DNA of 64,000 nt. It comes from Centrapalus pauciflorus. Its lineage: Eukaryota > Streptophyta > Magnoliopsida > Asterales > Asteraceae. Below, piece after piece: positions 32,575 through 44,634 of the stretch. The DNA lies in the NCBI GenBank assembly GCA_020465985.1, contig JAANYP010002939.1, forward strand, positions 189,501-253,500. The letters are read 5' to 3'. Made by a program: the position numbers and the translations under genes. Positions within the stretch are counted from its first letter, which is position 1; every line of letters begins with the position of its first letter. Below the pieces are notes generated by a model. It was not told where the DNA came from. It saw nothing but the letters and a program-made list of their open reading frames with translations, and did not search any database.

Positions 32575-34496
32575 TCATCTCTTTTGCGATGCCACCAGTT
32601 TGTTGGCTTCTTGTGCACCCTTTAAAAAACTCGTAAGCATCCTTAAATATTGTGGGCCAGAAAAACCCGCACTGCAATATTCGGTGACCAGTTTTCTTTG
32701 CGCTGAAATGGCCATCGCATGCATATGCATGACAGTACTTAAGAATATCCTCGTGCTCCGAGTTAGGGACACAACGTCTTATATTTTGATCTGCTCCTAT
32801 TTTAATAGATTAGGCTCATCCCAAATGTATTGCCTTGCTTGAGCATAGAAATACTTTCTCTGTTGCGAGTTCTAGTGCTCTGGCAATCTTCCTGATACGA
32901 AATAATTAACTAGATTCGCAAACCAGGAAATTTTAGATACATATAATAATTGTTCATCAGGGAGAGAGTCCTTGATAAATGATCGACAACAACATTTTCT
33001 GTGCCTTTTTTATCCTTAATTTCTATGTCAAATTCTTGCAATAGAATGATCCACCGAATCAATCTAGGCTTGGCATCCTTCTTTGCCAATAAGTGTCTTA
33101 AGGCACTGTGGTCTGAGTACACAATTACTTTTGCCCCCCCCCCCCCCCCAAATATATGATCTGAATTTATCTAGGGCAAACACTACGGCTAATAATTCGT
33201 TTTCCGTAGTGGTGTAATTGATTTGTGTCTCATTTAAGGTTTTACTTGCGTAGTAAATGACCACTGGCTTTTTCTCAAATCTTTGTCCTAAAACAGCACC
33301 AACTGCATAATCACTTGCATCGCACGTGATCTCAAAAGGTTGAGACCAATCTGGAGATTGCAGATTGGCGCTTCAGTTAATTTTGATTTAAGCTTCTCAA
33401 ATGCCTTCATACAGGCGTCATCAAAATTAAACTCGACATCTTTTGATAGAAGATTGCATAACGACCTTGAGATCTCACTGAAATCTTTAATGAAACGCCG
33501 ATAGAAACCAGCGTCGCCTAAGAATGATCTTATTCCTTTAACATTGGTAGGGGGTGGAAGTGAAGAATTTAATTGAACTTTCGCCTTGTCAACTTACATG
33601 CCTCTTTCGGACACAATGTGACCTAGAACTACCCCTTCTTTTACCATAAAGTGGATTTTCTCCCAACTTAGAAATAAGATGGTTTCAGTGCATCTCTTTA
33701 GGACTTTCTCTAAATGTCCTAGACAATCTTCAAATGTTTTATCGAATATGGATAAATCGTCCATGAATATCTTAAGAGAACCAGCCACCATGTCTGAAAA
33801 GATAGCCATCATACAGCGCTGGAATGTGGCGGGTGCATTACATAGTCCAAACGGCATCCTTCGATAGGCAAAGGTGCCATAGGAACAAGTAGATGTAGTT
33901 TTCTCTTGATCCTCAAGATGGATTGGGATTTGATTATAACCAAAATATCCATCAAGGAAACAGTAAAACTTCTGTCCTGCTAATTTTTCCACTATTTGAT
34001 CTATAAATGGTAGCGGAGTATGATCCTTAGAAGTAGCAGCATTGAGTTAATTTTAATCAGTACAAACTCTCCACCCAGTTACAGGGCGAGTAGTTATCTT
34101 CTCTCCTTCTTCAGTATTAATTACTGTAATTCCCAATTTATTGGGTACAGTTTGGGTTGGACTTACCCATTTACTATCTGATATGGGATATATAATTCCA
34201 GCGTCCAACCATTTTAATACTTCTTTCTTAACTACCTCTCTTAAGTTAGGATTCAATCTCCTTTGTGCATCCCGAGCTGGTTTAGCTTCTGGATCAGTGA
34301 TGATTCGGTGCATACACAAAGTGGGACTGATTCCTTTTAAATTAGCTATCGTCCACCCTACTGCTTCTTTATATTTTACTAATACTTGCAGTAGAGCTTT
34401 CTCTTGCGCTTCAGTCAGATCTGATGAAATTATGACAGGCAAAATGTCATTCTGACCTAGAAAAGCGTATTTTAGATGAGATGGCAGCTCCTTCAA
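32575..34496 (-). pseudogene. Ath2 RT, RNase H and integrase finger, decayed
   Basis: 34053-34496 gives the start of RT, with ELPSHLKYAFLG, the LNPNLREVVKKEVLKWLDAGIIYPISDS block and VTGWRVCTD. 33594-33992 gives YCFLDGYFGYNQIPI, FGLCNAPATFQRCM and FMDDLSIF (catalytic DD kept). 33064-33264 and 32910-33122 give RNase H (YYASKTLNETQINYTTTE; DHSALRHLL). 32575-32772 includes remnants of the HHCC finger. A run of 16 C at 33136-33151 and several stops break the frame. Same family as Ath1, but much older. Confidence 0.85.
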
Positions 34497-34498
34497 TT

Positions 34499-35635
34499 CT
34501 AGAACAGGTGGTGCTCTATTGAAGGTTTGGCTGACTGAGGTAAATCAGTAGGTAATTTTTCAGTCCTATGGGTCGACGGTGGTTGTTTCGATTCTAATGT
34601 GGATTCCATGACTACTTCTAGCTTATCACACTCAGTAGGATTCAATTTGGCTAATTCATTCTCAACAAAGAACAACTCAGTAGTATCTTTGGTGTTGATT
34701 AACGAACTATGCTGTTGCGCAAGTTCGTCCACCATGTCTATAAGATAGCATTCTGAATCAATAGCAGAGGCATTTGAAGCATTAAACACATTCAGTCTTA
34801 ATTTCCTATTACCAAAGGCAATATCCATTGCTCCTGTCCTACAATTAATTTGTGCATTAATCGTGGCTAAGAAAGGTCTGCCTAAGATAATAGTCGGTTG
34901 ATTATCTTCTATTGGCCAATACTAAGAAATCAACTAGATAGTAAAAGTCTTCAACTTTTACTGATAGAATACCTCTTGGGCACTTAGTTGACCGATCTTC
35001 CAGCTGTAAGATAATATCAGTTGTCTGTAACTGGCCTAGATCATGTTTGTCAAACAAGTTTTCAGGTAAAATATTAACACTAGCTCCAAGATCAAGCAGT
35101 GCTTTTTTAATCTGCACATTACCTATAGTCACTGGAATCAACGGTGATCCAGGATCTTTCATATTAGGAGATAGAGAACTAGAGACTACTGCACTAACTG
35201 TTCTGTTAAATTGATCTGCTTTGGGAGCGAGACCTTATACTTTCTTTTCTGAGTGCAGAGATCTTTCAAAAATTTGGCATAAGAGGGAACCTGTTGAATG
35301 GCCTTGATCAAAGGAATATTGATCTTAGCTTGATTGAACAAGTCCCACAGATCCTTTGGCTGTGGGCCTCTTTTGCCATAAGGGGAAGATTTTGGATTTT
35401 CTAAAGCAGCAGGATAAGGAGGAGGAACTGAAGTGTCCTGATTCTTATCCGCCTCCCCAACTTTGGGAGTTGGGATATCTGCTTTAATTGGTTCTTTAAA
35501 AGGAACTTTCTTAGGAATCTCCTTTTTTGGATCCTCTTTCTCTTTATACACGACTTCAGTGTCGGTATCTTCTTCTTCTGCCTCTTTTCCTTTAGGCATC
35601 TCTATCTTATTGTCTACCTCTTTACCACTTCTCAA
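34499..35635 (-). pseudogene. Ath2 protease and gag C-terminus
   Basis: 35186-35635 is the charged Gag tail, with VPSYAKFLKDLCTQKRK just before protease. 34902-35162 is the protease, with PLIPVTIGNVQI, LLDLGASVNILPENLF (DLGAS active site) and LEDRSTKCPRGIL. 34499-34828 is the protease-RT linker. The order and motifs match Ath1 residues 1-340. Stops separate the parts. Confidence 0.82.
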
Positions 35636-37225
35636 TGTGGTTATCTTAGATACTTCATTAACTTCATTTATCTCATTTTTCTTATCTTTGTTATGATGAG
35701 TATGTGAAGGATTGGGAATAGTATTGCTAGGAAGCTTTCCCTCCTCACGTCTAGTGAGCGATTCAGTTATCGACCCATCTGGCGACTTAACATCTCCATG
35801 GTCTTAGTACTGATAGCTGATTGCTGCTTCATAAATCCATCAATTTTTGAGTATTGTGAAGAAGTCATATTTGTTTCCACTTGAAATTGTGGTTGATCAC
35901 GATGACTTGACTTGTAATATCGCTCATCTTTAGCTGCAGAAGTAGAACCATATTGATGTTCTTTTTTTGGTGGTTCATATCTTGGTTTAGATTGATGATC
36001 GGTAGGCTGATCATTTTTCCATCGAAAGTTAGGATGATTTCTCCACCTTGGATTGTATGTTTCCGAAAATGGATTATCCCTCTCTCGACAAGCTTTGAAT
36101 CTGAGACTTAATTAGCAAATTCCTCAGTGGATTGCACTTGAGAACATGCTTCGGATGATGCGATGGATCACCGCATGTAACACAATTAATTGATGCATTA
36201 GGATTTGAAAGACCATTCATCAATTAATCCATTTCTTACCTAGTTCTGAAATTTCACTTTTAACCTCACGTTTCCAGGCATTATCTATGCCCATAACTTG
36301 AACTCCTATGCTGTTTTCAGAACCAGCTTGAACTTTAAGACCTTTACCGAGTTGACTAAGCAACTCCCAAGCTTCATCGTCTTCTTTCGCTAAAAATGTG
36401 CCTTCGGTGGCAGCTATAATCATATTACGACTTTCTTGACTCATACCATCAAAAAATGTTTTGATAAACATCCATTTGGGTACCTCGTGGTGTGGACAAG
36501 CTCTTAATAATTCATTCATACGATCCAACGCTTCGTAGAATTCTTTGCCTAGTTTTTGTTTAAATCCGGTGATTTCCTTTTTTTCTTAGTTGTTTTACTA
36601 ATGAGATAATATTCATTAAGGAATTCTCGTTTCATTTGATCCCATTTTGTAATGCTATTGGTCGGTAAGGATACGAACCAATTCTTCGCTTTCTCTTTCA
36701 ATGAAAAAGGAAATAATCGAAGTTATAAACCGTCGGTGGTTATACCTCGAACATGGTTTGCTTTACAAATAGCTGTGAATTCAGCTAGATGTTCATACGG
36801 TTCCTCGCTTGGCATCCCTCGAAAGATCGGAAGAATTTGAAATAATTGAGGACGAACTTCGGGTTCGTTCTCATTTTCGGGATAACGGATCGGAGATGGG
36901 TCGGGCACATCACATGGGCGGTAATGTGACGCAACCGTGCGTCTCAGGTTGATCACTCATTCTAGCAGCTATACGCTCGGGTTATTCTTGATCACGATTT
37001 CGCGGCGAAATCGGAAGGGTTTCTAAATTAGGAATCTCTTCCTCTTGTGAATTCTCCGTGATTAATTGCTGTTTTTGAATCCTTACAGTCTTTCGGTTCG
37101 ATTTCGCTACTTTTTCGAACTCGGGTTCGAATTATAGCGACAATCCTCTAGCCGATCGACGTGTGTGCATACACTAATAAAATACTAAAATTAAATACTT
37201 AATTAAACTAATTATATTTTTGGTG
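35636..37225 (-). pseudogene. Ath2 gag, broken
   Basis: 36723-36956 gives FQILPIFRGMPSEEPYEHLAEF and 36220-36528 gives MNELLRACPHHEVPKWM, FFDGMSQESRNMI and ATEGTFLAKEDDEAWELL, the typical Athila gag core. 35636-36219 holds gag C-terminal sequence in mixed frames with CX2C-like remnants near 36170. 36957-37225 is the 5' part and leader. Several stops and shifts. The solo LTR 37231-38818 sits just upstream. Confidence 0.75.
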
Positions 37226-37230
37226 GTAAA

Positions 37231-38818
37231 TGATATCGCCAAATTTACATAGATTTTCTGGCGATATTTTCCCTCTATTTTGCCTATTGTTATTGTTCCG
37301 ATTGTCATTTTTGGTCATTTACAAAGATTGTTTTGATTTCAGCCTTTATTGTTGAAAAGATGAAGATTTGGGCTCCAGCAGAAATCCACTCGCCGAGTCA
37401 CAATACCCACTCGCCGAGTTGACCTTAATTTCAATAATTTCAGATTTCAGAAAGTTTTAACTCGCCGAGTCATATGGTCCGACTCGCCGAGTCGGCTGTT
37501 GATTGTACGTGTGGGTAGTTACTGGCGGTCCAATGGGCATTTGACACGCAATCCACTCGCCGAGTCGATCAAGGCGACTCGCCGAGTCGACCGCAGATAT
37601 ATAAACTTTTCACTTTCTATTCAGGAAGAGAGACGAACTTTTTACAACTTTTTCACACTCTTGCTCTGCTCGTTTTTGAGAAGAAAAGGGAGATTTTGAC
37701 TGATTTCAAAGGCTTCTTCAAGAGGGAACAACAATACTACATCAAGAATCATCATTTGGGGAGTTTACTCGTTTCTCAATCTTTTGATTATGTGTAAACT
37801 TGTGATTTTCATTGTGTTCTTGATGGTTTTGCTCCACAATATGGAGTAGTGTTTTGTTGTAATCATTTGGGGTTAAAAACCCTAAACATTGGATGATGTT
37901 ATTTTTCGTAGTTAGAATGAATACATTTACCGTTGATCTTTTCATGAAATAGATTTTGATATAATGTTTGAGATTAATGATGAATGTATGATCTTGGATG
38001 ATATATTTATGTGATGTGAGTCCATATTTAATCATTCATTATTAACAAAGATGATTATTATTACTTTGTTGGTAGTTTTGATATTGTGAGATTCAAAAAG
38101 GGATTTCATTCATTATTTTGATCAAACATTATATTAAGGTTTGTGATTTGGATGTGAGTCTAATTATAAACCACTTGAGATTGTTATATTTGATTATTTT
38201 CATGATTAAATCATATTTGCAAGTGAGATGATAATATTTGAATATTTAACTTTAATATGATTGAGTGATCTACATATTTTAGTTAACTTATCTTTTGAGG
38301 TTATAACATTATATTTGAGTGATCTTGATAATGTTATGATTATTGCTTGCTAAATGAGTTTTTGATAAATGTATGTTTGAGTGATCTTTGCACATTTAAA
38401 ATTAATTCTAGGATTAATATTTATTCATTTTATTGAGTGATCTTTATATGAATAATATTTAATCTTTGTTATATTCATTTTATCCTTATGCTTATTGTCA
38501 TTATCCAATGTTTAGTGGAAAAGATTCCAAATGATTACACCTTTTGATATAAGTTTTTCTCAGTGATAAATTTCATTGTGTGTTATTTAAGTTGTGAAAT
38601 TTTTGGTTCAAATCATTCTTAAACACCTATTCGATTTTAACTAATCTTTAGCTATCATCTGTTTTTCTTATTTCATCTCTGTCGCTGTGTTCGATATCCG
38701 GACTTACCTAAACTATATTAGTAAACGATAGGTGATACTTGCCTATTTGTCCGCTAGTTTAGCTTAGTTATTTCCCATTTTTATTAAAACAAAAAAAAGG
38801 TGTGCTAGCGGCACATCA
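37231..38818 (+). mobile_element. Solo LTR with ACTCGCCGAGT repeats, Athila-like
   Basis: 1588 bp from TGATATCGCCAAATT to GGCACATCA, with perfect 5-bp duplication GTAAA (37226-37230 and 38819-38823). It lies in the leader of Ath2 in the opposite orientation. U3 holds six copies of the near-palindrome ACTCGCCGAGT before a TATATAAA box at 37598-37605. It ends in TTCGATATCCGG...GATAGGTGATACTTGCC, the kind of U5 seen in Athila/Tat LTRs. Confidence 0.88.
37388..37605 (+). promoter_or_regulatory. Six ACTCGCCGAGT sites and TATA box
   Basis: Exact copies at 37388-37398, 37409-37419, 37460-37470, 37482-37492, 37555-37565 and 37577-37587, in three pairs with centre-to-centre spacing of 21, 22 and 22 bp, about two helical turns. 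The TATA box TATATAAA follows at 37598. Not related to CRISPR: spacers are not unique units and the setting is an LTR. Confidence 0.8.
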
Positions 38819-38990
38819 GTAAAGCAGAGGACTACAATTACCTTTTTGAATTTTTTTAATTAATTTAATTTTTATTTGATGTTTAATATAAGAAAATTAA
38901 AGACTAAAATAACCAAAATACAATACTTAAACTTGAGAACTTAAAACTAAGGCAAAGAACTAACTTTCTATCCCTAACTACCGTTACCAC

Positions 38991-39008
38991 TCCCCGGCAA
39001 CGGCGCCA
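38991..39008 (-). promoter_or_regulatory. Ath2 primer binding site, tRNA-Asp
   Basis: TGGCGCCGTTGCCGGGGA on the minus strand, five bases (GATTT) after the LTR end at 39014. Identical to the Ath1 site. The leader 38824-38990 has no ORF. Confidence 0.92.
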
Positions 39009-39013
39009 AAATC

Positions 39014-39818
39014 TGACGGGCCGTCGTTGTAACCCGCATAAATAATCTTTACATCCACAGTTTAGCTCAGAGAAGTAAGGGTCGAATCCGCATGGAGTGA
39101 ATTTGTAATCAGGGCTAGGTAATTGGCCTTATAAGTTTTATTAAAAGCACCTTAAATTGGGAATTGTGGATTTGAATGATTTGTTTAGATCAATGAATTA
39201 GGGGTGTGCAAAATAACCGAACCCGAATAACCCACCCGAACCGAATCTTAAACGGGTTATTTGGGTCGGGCTATTCGGTTTTCGGTTTTGTTAATCGGGT
39301 TAAATGGTACCCGAATAACAATTTCGGTTCGGGTATCGGGTAGGATTCATGTTCATTCGGGTACCCAAATAACCCGAATAACCCATTTAATTTTTAAATT
39401 TCCAATTTTAATTAGAATTTGAATTGTTTATATACAAAATTTTAAAGATTTAAATACCCAAGTTTAATAGACAAACCATTTAGCCCTTGTACCCAAATTA
39501 CCCAACCTATTTAACATTTCTAAATTAATTTGTAAAGTATTTCATTTCTTATATCAAAACCGAATAACCCGTTTAACCCAAACCGATTAACCCGATACCC
39601 ATTTAACCCGAAACCGATTAACCCGTCTCCTTATTTGGTTCGGGTTCGGCCAAATAACCCACACCTTCAAACCCGAATAACCCGAACCGAATAACCCAAT
39701 ACCCATTTAACTCACCCGAATAACACCCCTACAATGAATTACTATTTCTTTGTAACTAAAATTAATGGCAAAATAACTACGTAGTAAATAAACGATCAAG
39801 AGACTAATAATCATTCAT
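39014..39818 (-). mobile_element. Ath2 5' LTR remnant
   Basis: 39014-39198 and 39740-39818 match the first 265 or so bases of the 3' LTR at 24997. The match stops near ATTCA at 39818, where CopB sequence resumes. About 830 bp of the 5' LTR (all of U3 and the promoter), plus some CopB integrase, were lost, so no target duplication can be checked and Ath2 has no 5' promoter. Confidence 0.82.
39199..39731. mobile_element. hAT MITE with CCCGAATAACC repeats
   Basis: 533 bp, TAGGGGTGTGCAAAATAACC to GAATAACACCCCTA, with perfect 8-bp duplication CAATGAAT (39191-39198 and 39732-39739). The 3' LTR of Ath2 (about 25185-25200) has the empty site. The arms are made of ACCCGAATAACCC and GGTTATTCGG words around an AT-rich centre. 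Confidence 0.93.
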
Positions 39819-39822
39819 ACAT

Positions 39823-40870
39823 TTAACCATATAAACAAGATTCACAGGTTTGATAAGAATCTTCTTCGAAAGAATCAACAATTCCACTCTTATGAAGTTC
39901 TGCAATCCTTTTCTTGTTTACGTGACCAAGACGACATTGCCACATGGAAGTTTTGTTCAATTCATATTTGGACTTTTTACTTACATTATAGATTGCTTCA
40001 TTGCTTGGATTCAATAGATTCATATATAGACCATTTAGTGATTTAGCTTCAAAATAAAATAATCCTTTACGATAAGCACAAATCACTCTTTTATTATGAG
40101 AATAATTAAATCTCTGGTCTATTAGAGAATCTTATGAAATAATGTTCTTAATTAGTTTCAGTACATAATAACAATTATTTAGTACTAAGACTAATCCAGA
40201 AGGTAACAATAATTCGTAGGTTCCCACAGATTCAGCACCAACATTTGATCCGTCACCGACCCGCAAGTTAATGTCATCCTTTCCAAGCACTTTACTCCTT
40301 CGAAACCCCTGTAAGTGGTTACAAATATGATTACCACATCTAGTATCCAATAACAGGAGTTATAAGAAGTATGTAGTTAATCTATCATATAGATTCCTGG
40401 TTCATAGACTAAATCGATTTCCATTTTATCCACTTTCAGTTCACAGTCACACGGATCAAAACATCCGCAGTATGGACAATCATAATCCCTGAGCTCGTTA
40501 ATCCAGTGGTCTTCTCTGACTTTTAGAAAGTCTCCGATCAGACTGTCTTCAGTTGCCTTGAGCATCTCATGCATCTCGTCAATGTTGACAGTCTCGTCCT
40601 GTACTCTCTCATTTACAACACCCTTGTAAAAATCAGTTAGTGTGTCAAAAACCATGAGTTTAATCTCATATGGATCAACGATTCCATTAGCAAGCTTCAA
40701 TTTACTGATGATTCTTTTAATCTTGAACATGTGTTCATTAACTGTCTGACCATTTAGCATCTTACATGCCATCAACTCTTGCTTGCAATAATAGGGCATA
40801 GAGCGCTTGCAGAATTGTTCCAGCTTTATCATGGCTTCATAGGCACAATTATCTCTAGACCTTTCTGATC
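39823..40870 (-). pseudogene. CopB gag, protease and pre-integrase
   Basis: 40377-40832 is gag with VNEHMFKIKRIISKLKLANG, and ends CPYCGCFDPCDC where a zinc knuckle is expected. 40132-40350 is protease/linker (WHTRxNH-like MDTRCGNHICNHL, then VGDGSNVGAESVGTY). 39823-40086 is the GAG-pre-integrase domain (MWQCRLGHVNKKRIAELHKSGIV, then CESC). The protease catalytic DSGA is not seen, consistent with decay. The gag N-terminus is missing beyond about 40870. Confidence 0.8.
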
Positions 40871-41625
40871 AAGAAACTAAACCATAATAGGGAAACCGAT
40901 TCAAATCAGGCTGTACAAAATCAATCGATACCCAAAAATCAGAAATCAGAAATATACCAGTAGGAATCGATACACATAGAAAGAACCATCACTTCGTGCT
41001 TAAGCTTCGTTTTTAAGATCAGGGCATTGATGCAGAACCGTTGCATCGATGAAATGAACCGTTTAAAAAAACCATTGTGTCGTTTAGGAACAAACACGTC
41101 AATTAGAAGAAGGAACAATGTGTTGATTAAAAGAAGGAACAAACATCACATTGTTTGAAGAAGGGGTCGCCAAAATCAGAAATAAAAGTGTCATTTTAAA
41201 AAAATTAGGTTTGCAAAATCCCAACAAGACCCTTATGCATCTTTATTTTTAAATATAAAGACTTGAGTTCAATTTTGAAAAGGGGAGAAGGAAGTCAGTA
41301 AGATAAAAATATAAAAAAACAAGCAAGAAAGTTAGAAAATTGAGGAGTTGCAAAAGACTGGGTAACACCTAGGCGGAGTAAGTTTAGTACGAGTACGAAT
41401 TAAACAACTCTGACCGGTCGATTGTCCAAAAAAAAAGGAAAGCTTAGCGTTTTTAAGTAAAAAACAACCCTAATATTTCTTAGTAAGTAAGTAAGAGAAA
41501 AACCTTAGTGTTTTTCAGAAACCCTAGTGTTTCCAAGCAAGTAAGTAAGAGAAAATCATAGTATTTTCAGAGACCTTAATGTTTCACAAGTAAGCAAAAC
41601 CTTAGTAAGCAAGTAAGAGAAACAT
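40871..41625. other. Junction of CopB and CopA, no ORF
   Basis: AT-rich, with repeated AGTAAGTAAGAGAAA phrases at 41485-41620 that are probably CopA leader. The point where CopB ends cannot be fixed. Confidence 0.45.
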
Positions 41626-42300
41626 GTGTTTCAAAGCATGACGAAAGAAGAAACATATATACCAATACGTGAGCAAAATGTGACACTTCAATGTCCGAAA
41701 CTGAATGAAACAATCTACATGACTTGGACAATTATAATGGAAACAATACTAAACACATATAGTCTTTGGGAAACAATTAAAGCCACAGAAGGAGTAGATG
41801 AAAGAAATATGCAAACAAGCAATGATACTAATGACATTGCCACAAGATATTTAATGCAAGTTGCACTAGTACGCAAGTGTGAAGGAAGTATGAGAGTCAA
41901 TTAAATTACGATACATAGGAGAAGACTGAGTTCAACAAGCACGCCTACAAACTTTAAGGAGCGAATTGGAGACTTTAAATATGATAAATAATGAAACTGT
42001 GAGCGACTTTACTGGAAAATTAGGAAGCATAAGAGGCAAGGTTAAAAGTCTTGTCGAATCTTAAAGACAAGATACTCGTAAGAAAGTTACTGAACTCTAT
42101 CCCAAAGAAGTTTTTACCGACAGTGGCATCCATTGAACAATACTTCAAAGTTGATAAAATGTTATTTGAATAAGAAACAGGAAAATAATAACTTTTGAAG
42201 AACTCCTTAAAAGTTAAGATGAACCAGATAAAGATTACCAAAGCAAACTTCTAAAGGCAAGTTCAAGAATTCAAAACCAAAGCAGGTGTCGAGGAAGAAA
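41626..42300 (+). pseudogene. CopA gag N-terminal and central part
   Basis: 41626-41904 gives LNETIYMTWTIIMETILNTY and LWETIKATEG, the UBN2-type copia Gag start. Beyond a stop, 41905-42300 gives ETVSDFTGKLGSIRGKVKSL and LLNSIPKKFLPTVASIEQYF, the central Gag. Several stops. It continues after the solo LTR with a zinc knuckle at 44485. Confidence 0.8.
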
Positions 42301-42305
42301 CTTTA

Positions 42306-42633
42306 TGTAACATCCTAATAATTTAAATTGTTGTAATTGAGGTTTATTAGTTTGAGTTTTGAATTTAATGAAATTATGTTGGATTATGAAAAATAATTAT
42401 GTATTTGGAAATTTGAAAAGTCGGTTGCTTTATTAAGAAATTAAGAAATTTTAGAATTTCAATTTAATTAGTATGTATAATTATCTATAAGTGTTTGTGA
42501 TGATAAAATAAAGATAGAATCTTTATTTAATAGAGTTAGATAAGTAGAGGGATTATTTGTGCCAAAAGCCGGAAGTTAAGGAATAAAAGACTATGAGTCT
42601 TTATTTATGTTCATTTCATCTTCAAGCTTTCAT

Positions 42634-42696
<63 letters not shown>

Positions 42697-44427
42697 AAAC
42701 CATGGTTCTCTCAACTTCAACAATTCAAGATCATAAAAACGTTGAAATTAAAGGCAAAAAATTTAGAGATTAGTTGCATAGGAGGAACTATAAACACTGC
42801 AAACAACAAATTCGTTGTAAGATTTACTCAAATTATGAATTTGAAGGTTTTATATTCGGTTTTTGTGAAAACCGAATCAATGATTTCGGTTGTAGATGAT
42901 GATGCATGTTGTATATTGTTGTGGATTTGTTCAAATCGAGTGTATGAGATGTTATGTATCAAATTTCAGCTTCTAATTCAAACTCTAAGTATGATTTTGG
43001 AATTTTACTATGTGTTTTAGTGTGTGTGTTCGACGAGATGATAAAATGGCCAAAGAGGGGACTGATTTGTACATAATCAGTTAAAATAGATGTTAAAAGT
43101 GTTAAAAGGGGTATATTTTAAGTTAGTATTAATAGTTCCAGTTATTGGATAAGTGTAAAAATGATCAAAATAAATCTGGAAAATAATTAAACTGCACAAG
43201 TAAGAATTTTAGATCTGATGAGAACAACTCGGATCCATTCGAATTTCAGACCTGAGGAATTTCGGATGGAATCTCGGATGACAGAACTAGAATAATGATA
43301 AGTTAAGTGCACGAATTTCGTATATCAGGCATCCGAATTTCGGATCATGTCATCATCCGAATTTCGGATGAATGGTTCAAGAAATTTCTAAGTGTGAATC
43401 TCGGATCATGCGGATTTCGGATCCATCCGAGATTCGAGTGGGATCCAAATTCGGTTGGGATCCGAATTTCGGGTCAACTTTTGTAAAATTTATAAAATTA
43501 AGTTTTTATTAATTAAACAGTTATTGACATTGATGTTCTACTATACTGACTTAACAAGTCCCTTGTGGTGTTGTTTAACCCACAGTGGTGTACTTTGTGA
43601 ATCTGGTTGAAAGCCCGAGTAGAAATAATAATAACTGAGGTTACATAACGCACCCACTGTGAGTACTTAGGATTATATATGTCTGCATTTATTTTACGTT
43701 AGCTGTTATTCATTGAGGCCTGTTGTTTGACTTTCGTTTGGAAATCTACTGACTTGCGTATTTGTAGATGCACATTGTTTCTTGTTGCATGTACTTATCT
43801 TTGTTGTGCATCTTCTGATGGGCTTACAAGCCATATCTGGTAAATCGATGCTACCGAGGCTATATGACCTGGAGCTGATCCTTCCGAGGTCCTGATGGGC
43901 ATGTGTAGCATCCCTGATGATAATGCCTGCCTCAATTAAATGTGTGATTCCGTTCAATGGCACGATGGAGCTACAGCTCATTTCTATACTTCGTATACGA
44001 AGAGGATATACGCGTGTGTTGTCGGTGTTACCATTGTTTGTTGTATAAATATTTGTAGAATGTATGATCTCTGTACTCACGAAGCTTTGCTTACCCCGTA
44101 GTTGCTCACATTTGTACAGGAAAAGGAAAATCAGCTGCCCGACCTTCTAGCTAGGTCATTATTGAAGTCTTTTGAGGACCATTACTACTCAATCGGTAAC
44201 TGAAATCATGGGATCATGTGTTGTAATATTTGGGATGTTGTAATAATGTATTGAGTATGTAGATTTAGAATCGAACCTTGTAACACCATAGGGTGTATGA
44301 CTTGTATTTTAATCATGTACTTTATTGCTTCCGCATTGTATTAAGTATTCAGATCATTATTGTTTAATTATTGTGATGAGTTTAATCCTGGGTGTTATGA
44401 TTGTGGTTAATGTGGCAAGGTGTCACA
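42306..44427 (+). mobile_element. Chromovirus solo LTR (Chr1 family) in CopA gag
   Basis: 2122 bp from TGTAACATCCTAATAATT to AAGGTGTCACA, with perfect 5-bp duplication CTTTA (42301-42305 and 44428-44432). It belongs to the same family as the Chr1 LTRs but is well diverged. It contains a CT microsatellite (42638-42694), likely near the transcription start, and a cluster of CCGAATTTCGGAT words at 43215-43475. Confidence 0.9.
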
Positions 44428-44432
44428 CTTTA

Positions 44433-44634
44433 GTAAAGGAGAAAAAGGACGTACGAGTCAAAGAACAAAACAAGAATGGAATGAGATGCTATGAATGTGG
44501 CGAATTTTGTCACTTTGCATATGAATGCTTAAAATGGAAGGAGAAAGACAAGAAGTAAGAAACAGATCTCATTTATCAAAGCGACGAAGAACCTACATTG
44601 CTATAGACAAGATGATCGTCATTAAGGGGGTGAA
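44433..44634 (+). pseudogene. CopA gag zinc knuckle and polypurine tract
   Basis: After the solo LTR the frame gives KEKKDVRVKEQNKNG and CYECGEFCHFAYEC, a CX2CX4HX4C knuckle of the nucleocapsid. Stop codons follow, and within 70 bp the tract AAGGGGG (44624-44630) lies 4 bp from the 3' LTR. There is no protease, integrase or RT between, so CopA is a gag-only copy. Confidence 0.8.

Larger units (their letters stand above)
30540..32618 (-). pseudogene. Ath2 integrase, interrupted by a Harbinger-like element
   Basis: 32172-32618 gives VWGIDFMGPFPKSFG, the D of the integrase core, then AITSDGGSHF (second D) and YHPQTSRQ (Glu region mutated by loss of the usual E context). 31946-32087 gives HKVWLFNARL. 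After removal of the inserted element, the frame continues at 30680 with LFPGKLKSKWTGP, the C-terminal integrase tail. The target site is therefore within one codon run, which fixes the guest's ends. The zinc finger part lies at 32575-32772 in another frame. Confidence 0.85.
24997..39818 (-). mobile_element. Ath2, Athila-like element with env-like region, 14.8 kb with guests
   Basis: Minus strand order: truncated 5' LTR (39014-39818), tRNA-Asp primer site, gag, protease, RT, RNase H, integrase, a non-coding region with a promoter-like block, env-like reading frames, an additional coiled ORF, purine tract and complete 3' LTR (24997-26099). It is inserted in CopB integrase. Guests inside it are a Harbinger-like element (30681-31945), a solo LTR (37231-38818) and a hAT MITE (39199-39731). 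The shared 270-280 bp of LTR differ by roughly 6-7 % by eye. Pol is broken by many stops. Confidence 0.88.
20650..40870 (-). mobile_element. CopB, Ty1/copia element split by Ath2 (5' end lost)
   Basis: Minus strand, 3' to 5' along the window: LTR 20650-21367, 3' untranslated region, RNase H and RT, integrase up to 24996, then after the Ath2 insertion the GAG-pre-integrase, protease and gag to about 40870. Integrase before RT is the copia order. No 5' LTR or primer site is found to the right, and the gag N-terminus is missing, so that end was deleted. About 130 bp of integrase at the Ath2 junction is missing too. Confidence 0.82.

Noticed and set aside
33136..33151. Run of 16 C interrupting the Ath2 RNase H
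   Set aside because: Such a homopolymer could be a sequencing or assembly artefact; it is noted only as a frame break.
37388..37587. Regularly repeated ACTCGCCGAGT might suggest a CRISPR array
   Set aside because: The repeat is only 11 bp, the spacing is uneven, and it lies in the U3 of a plant LTR with a target duplication.
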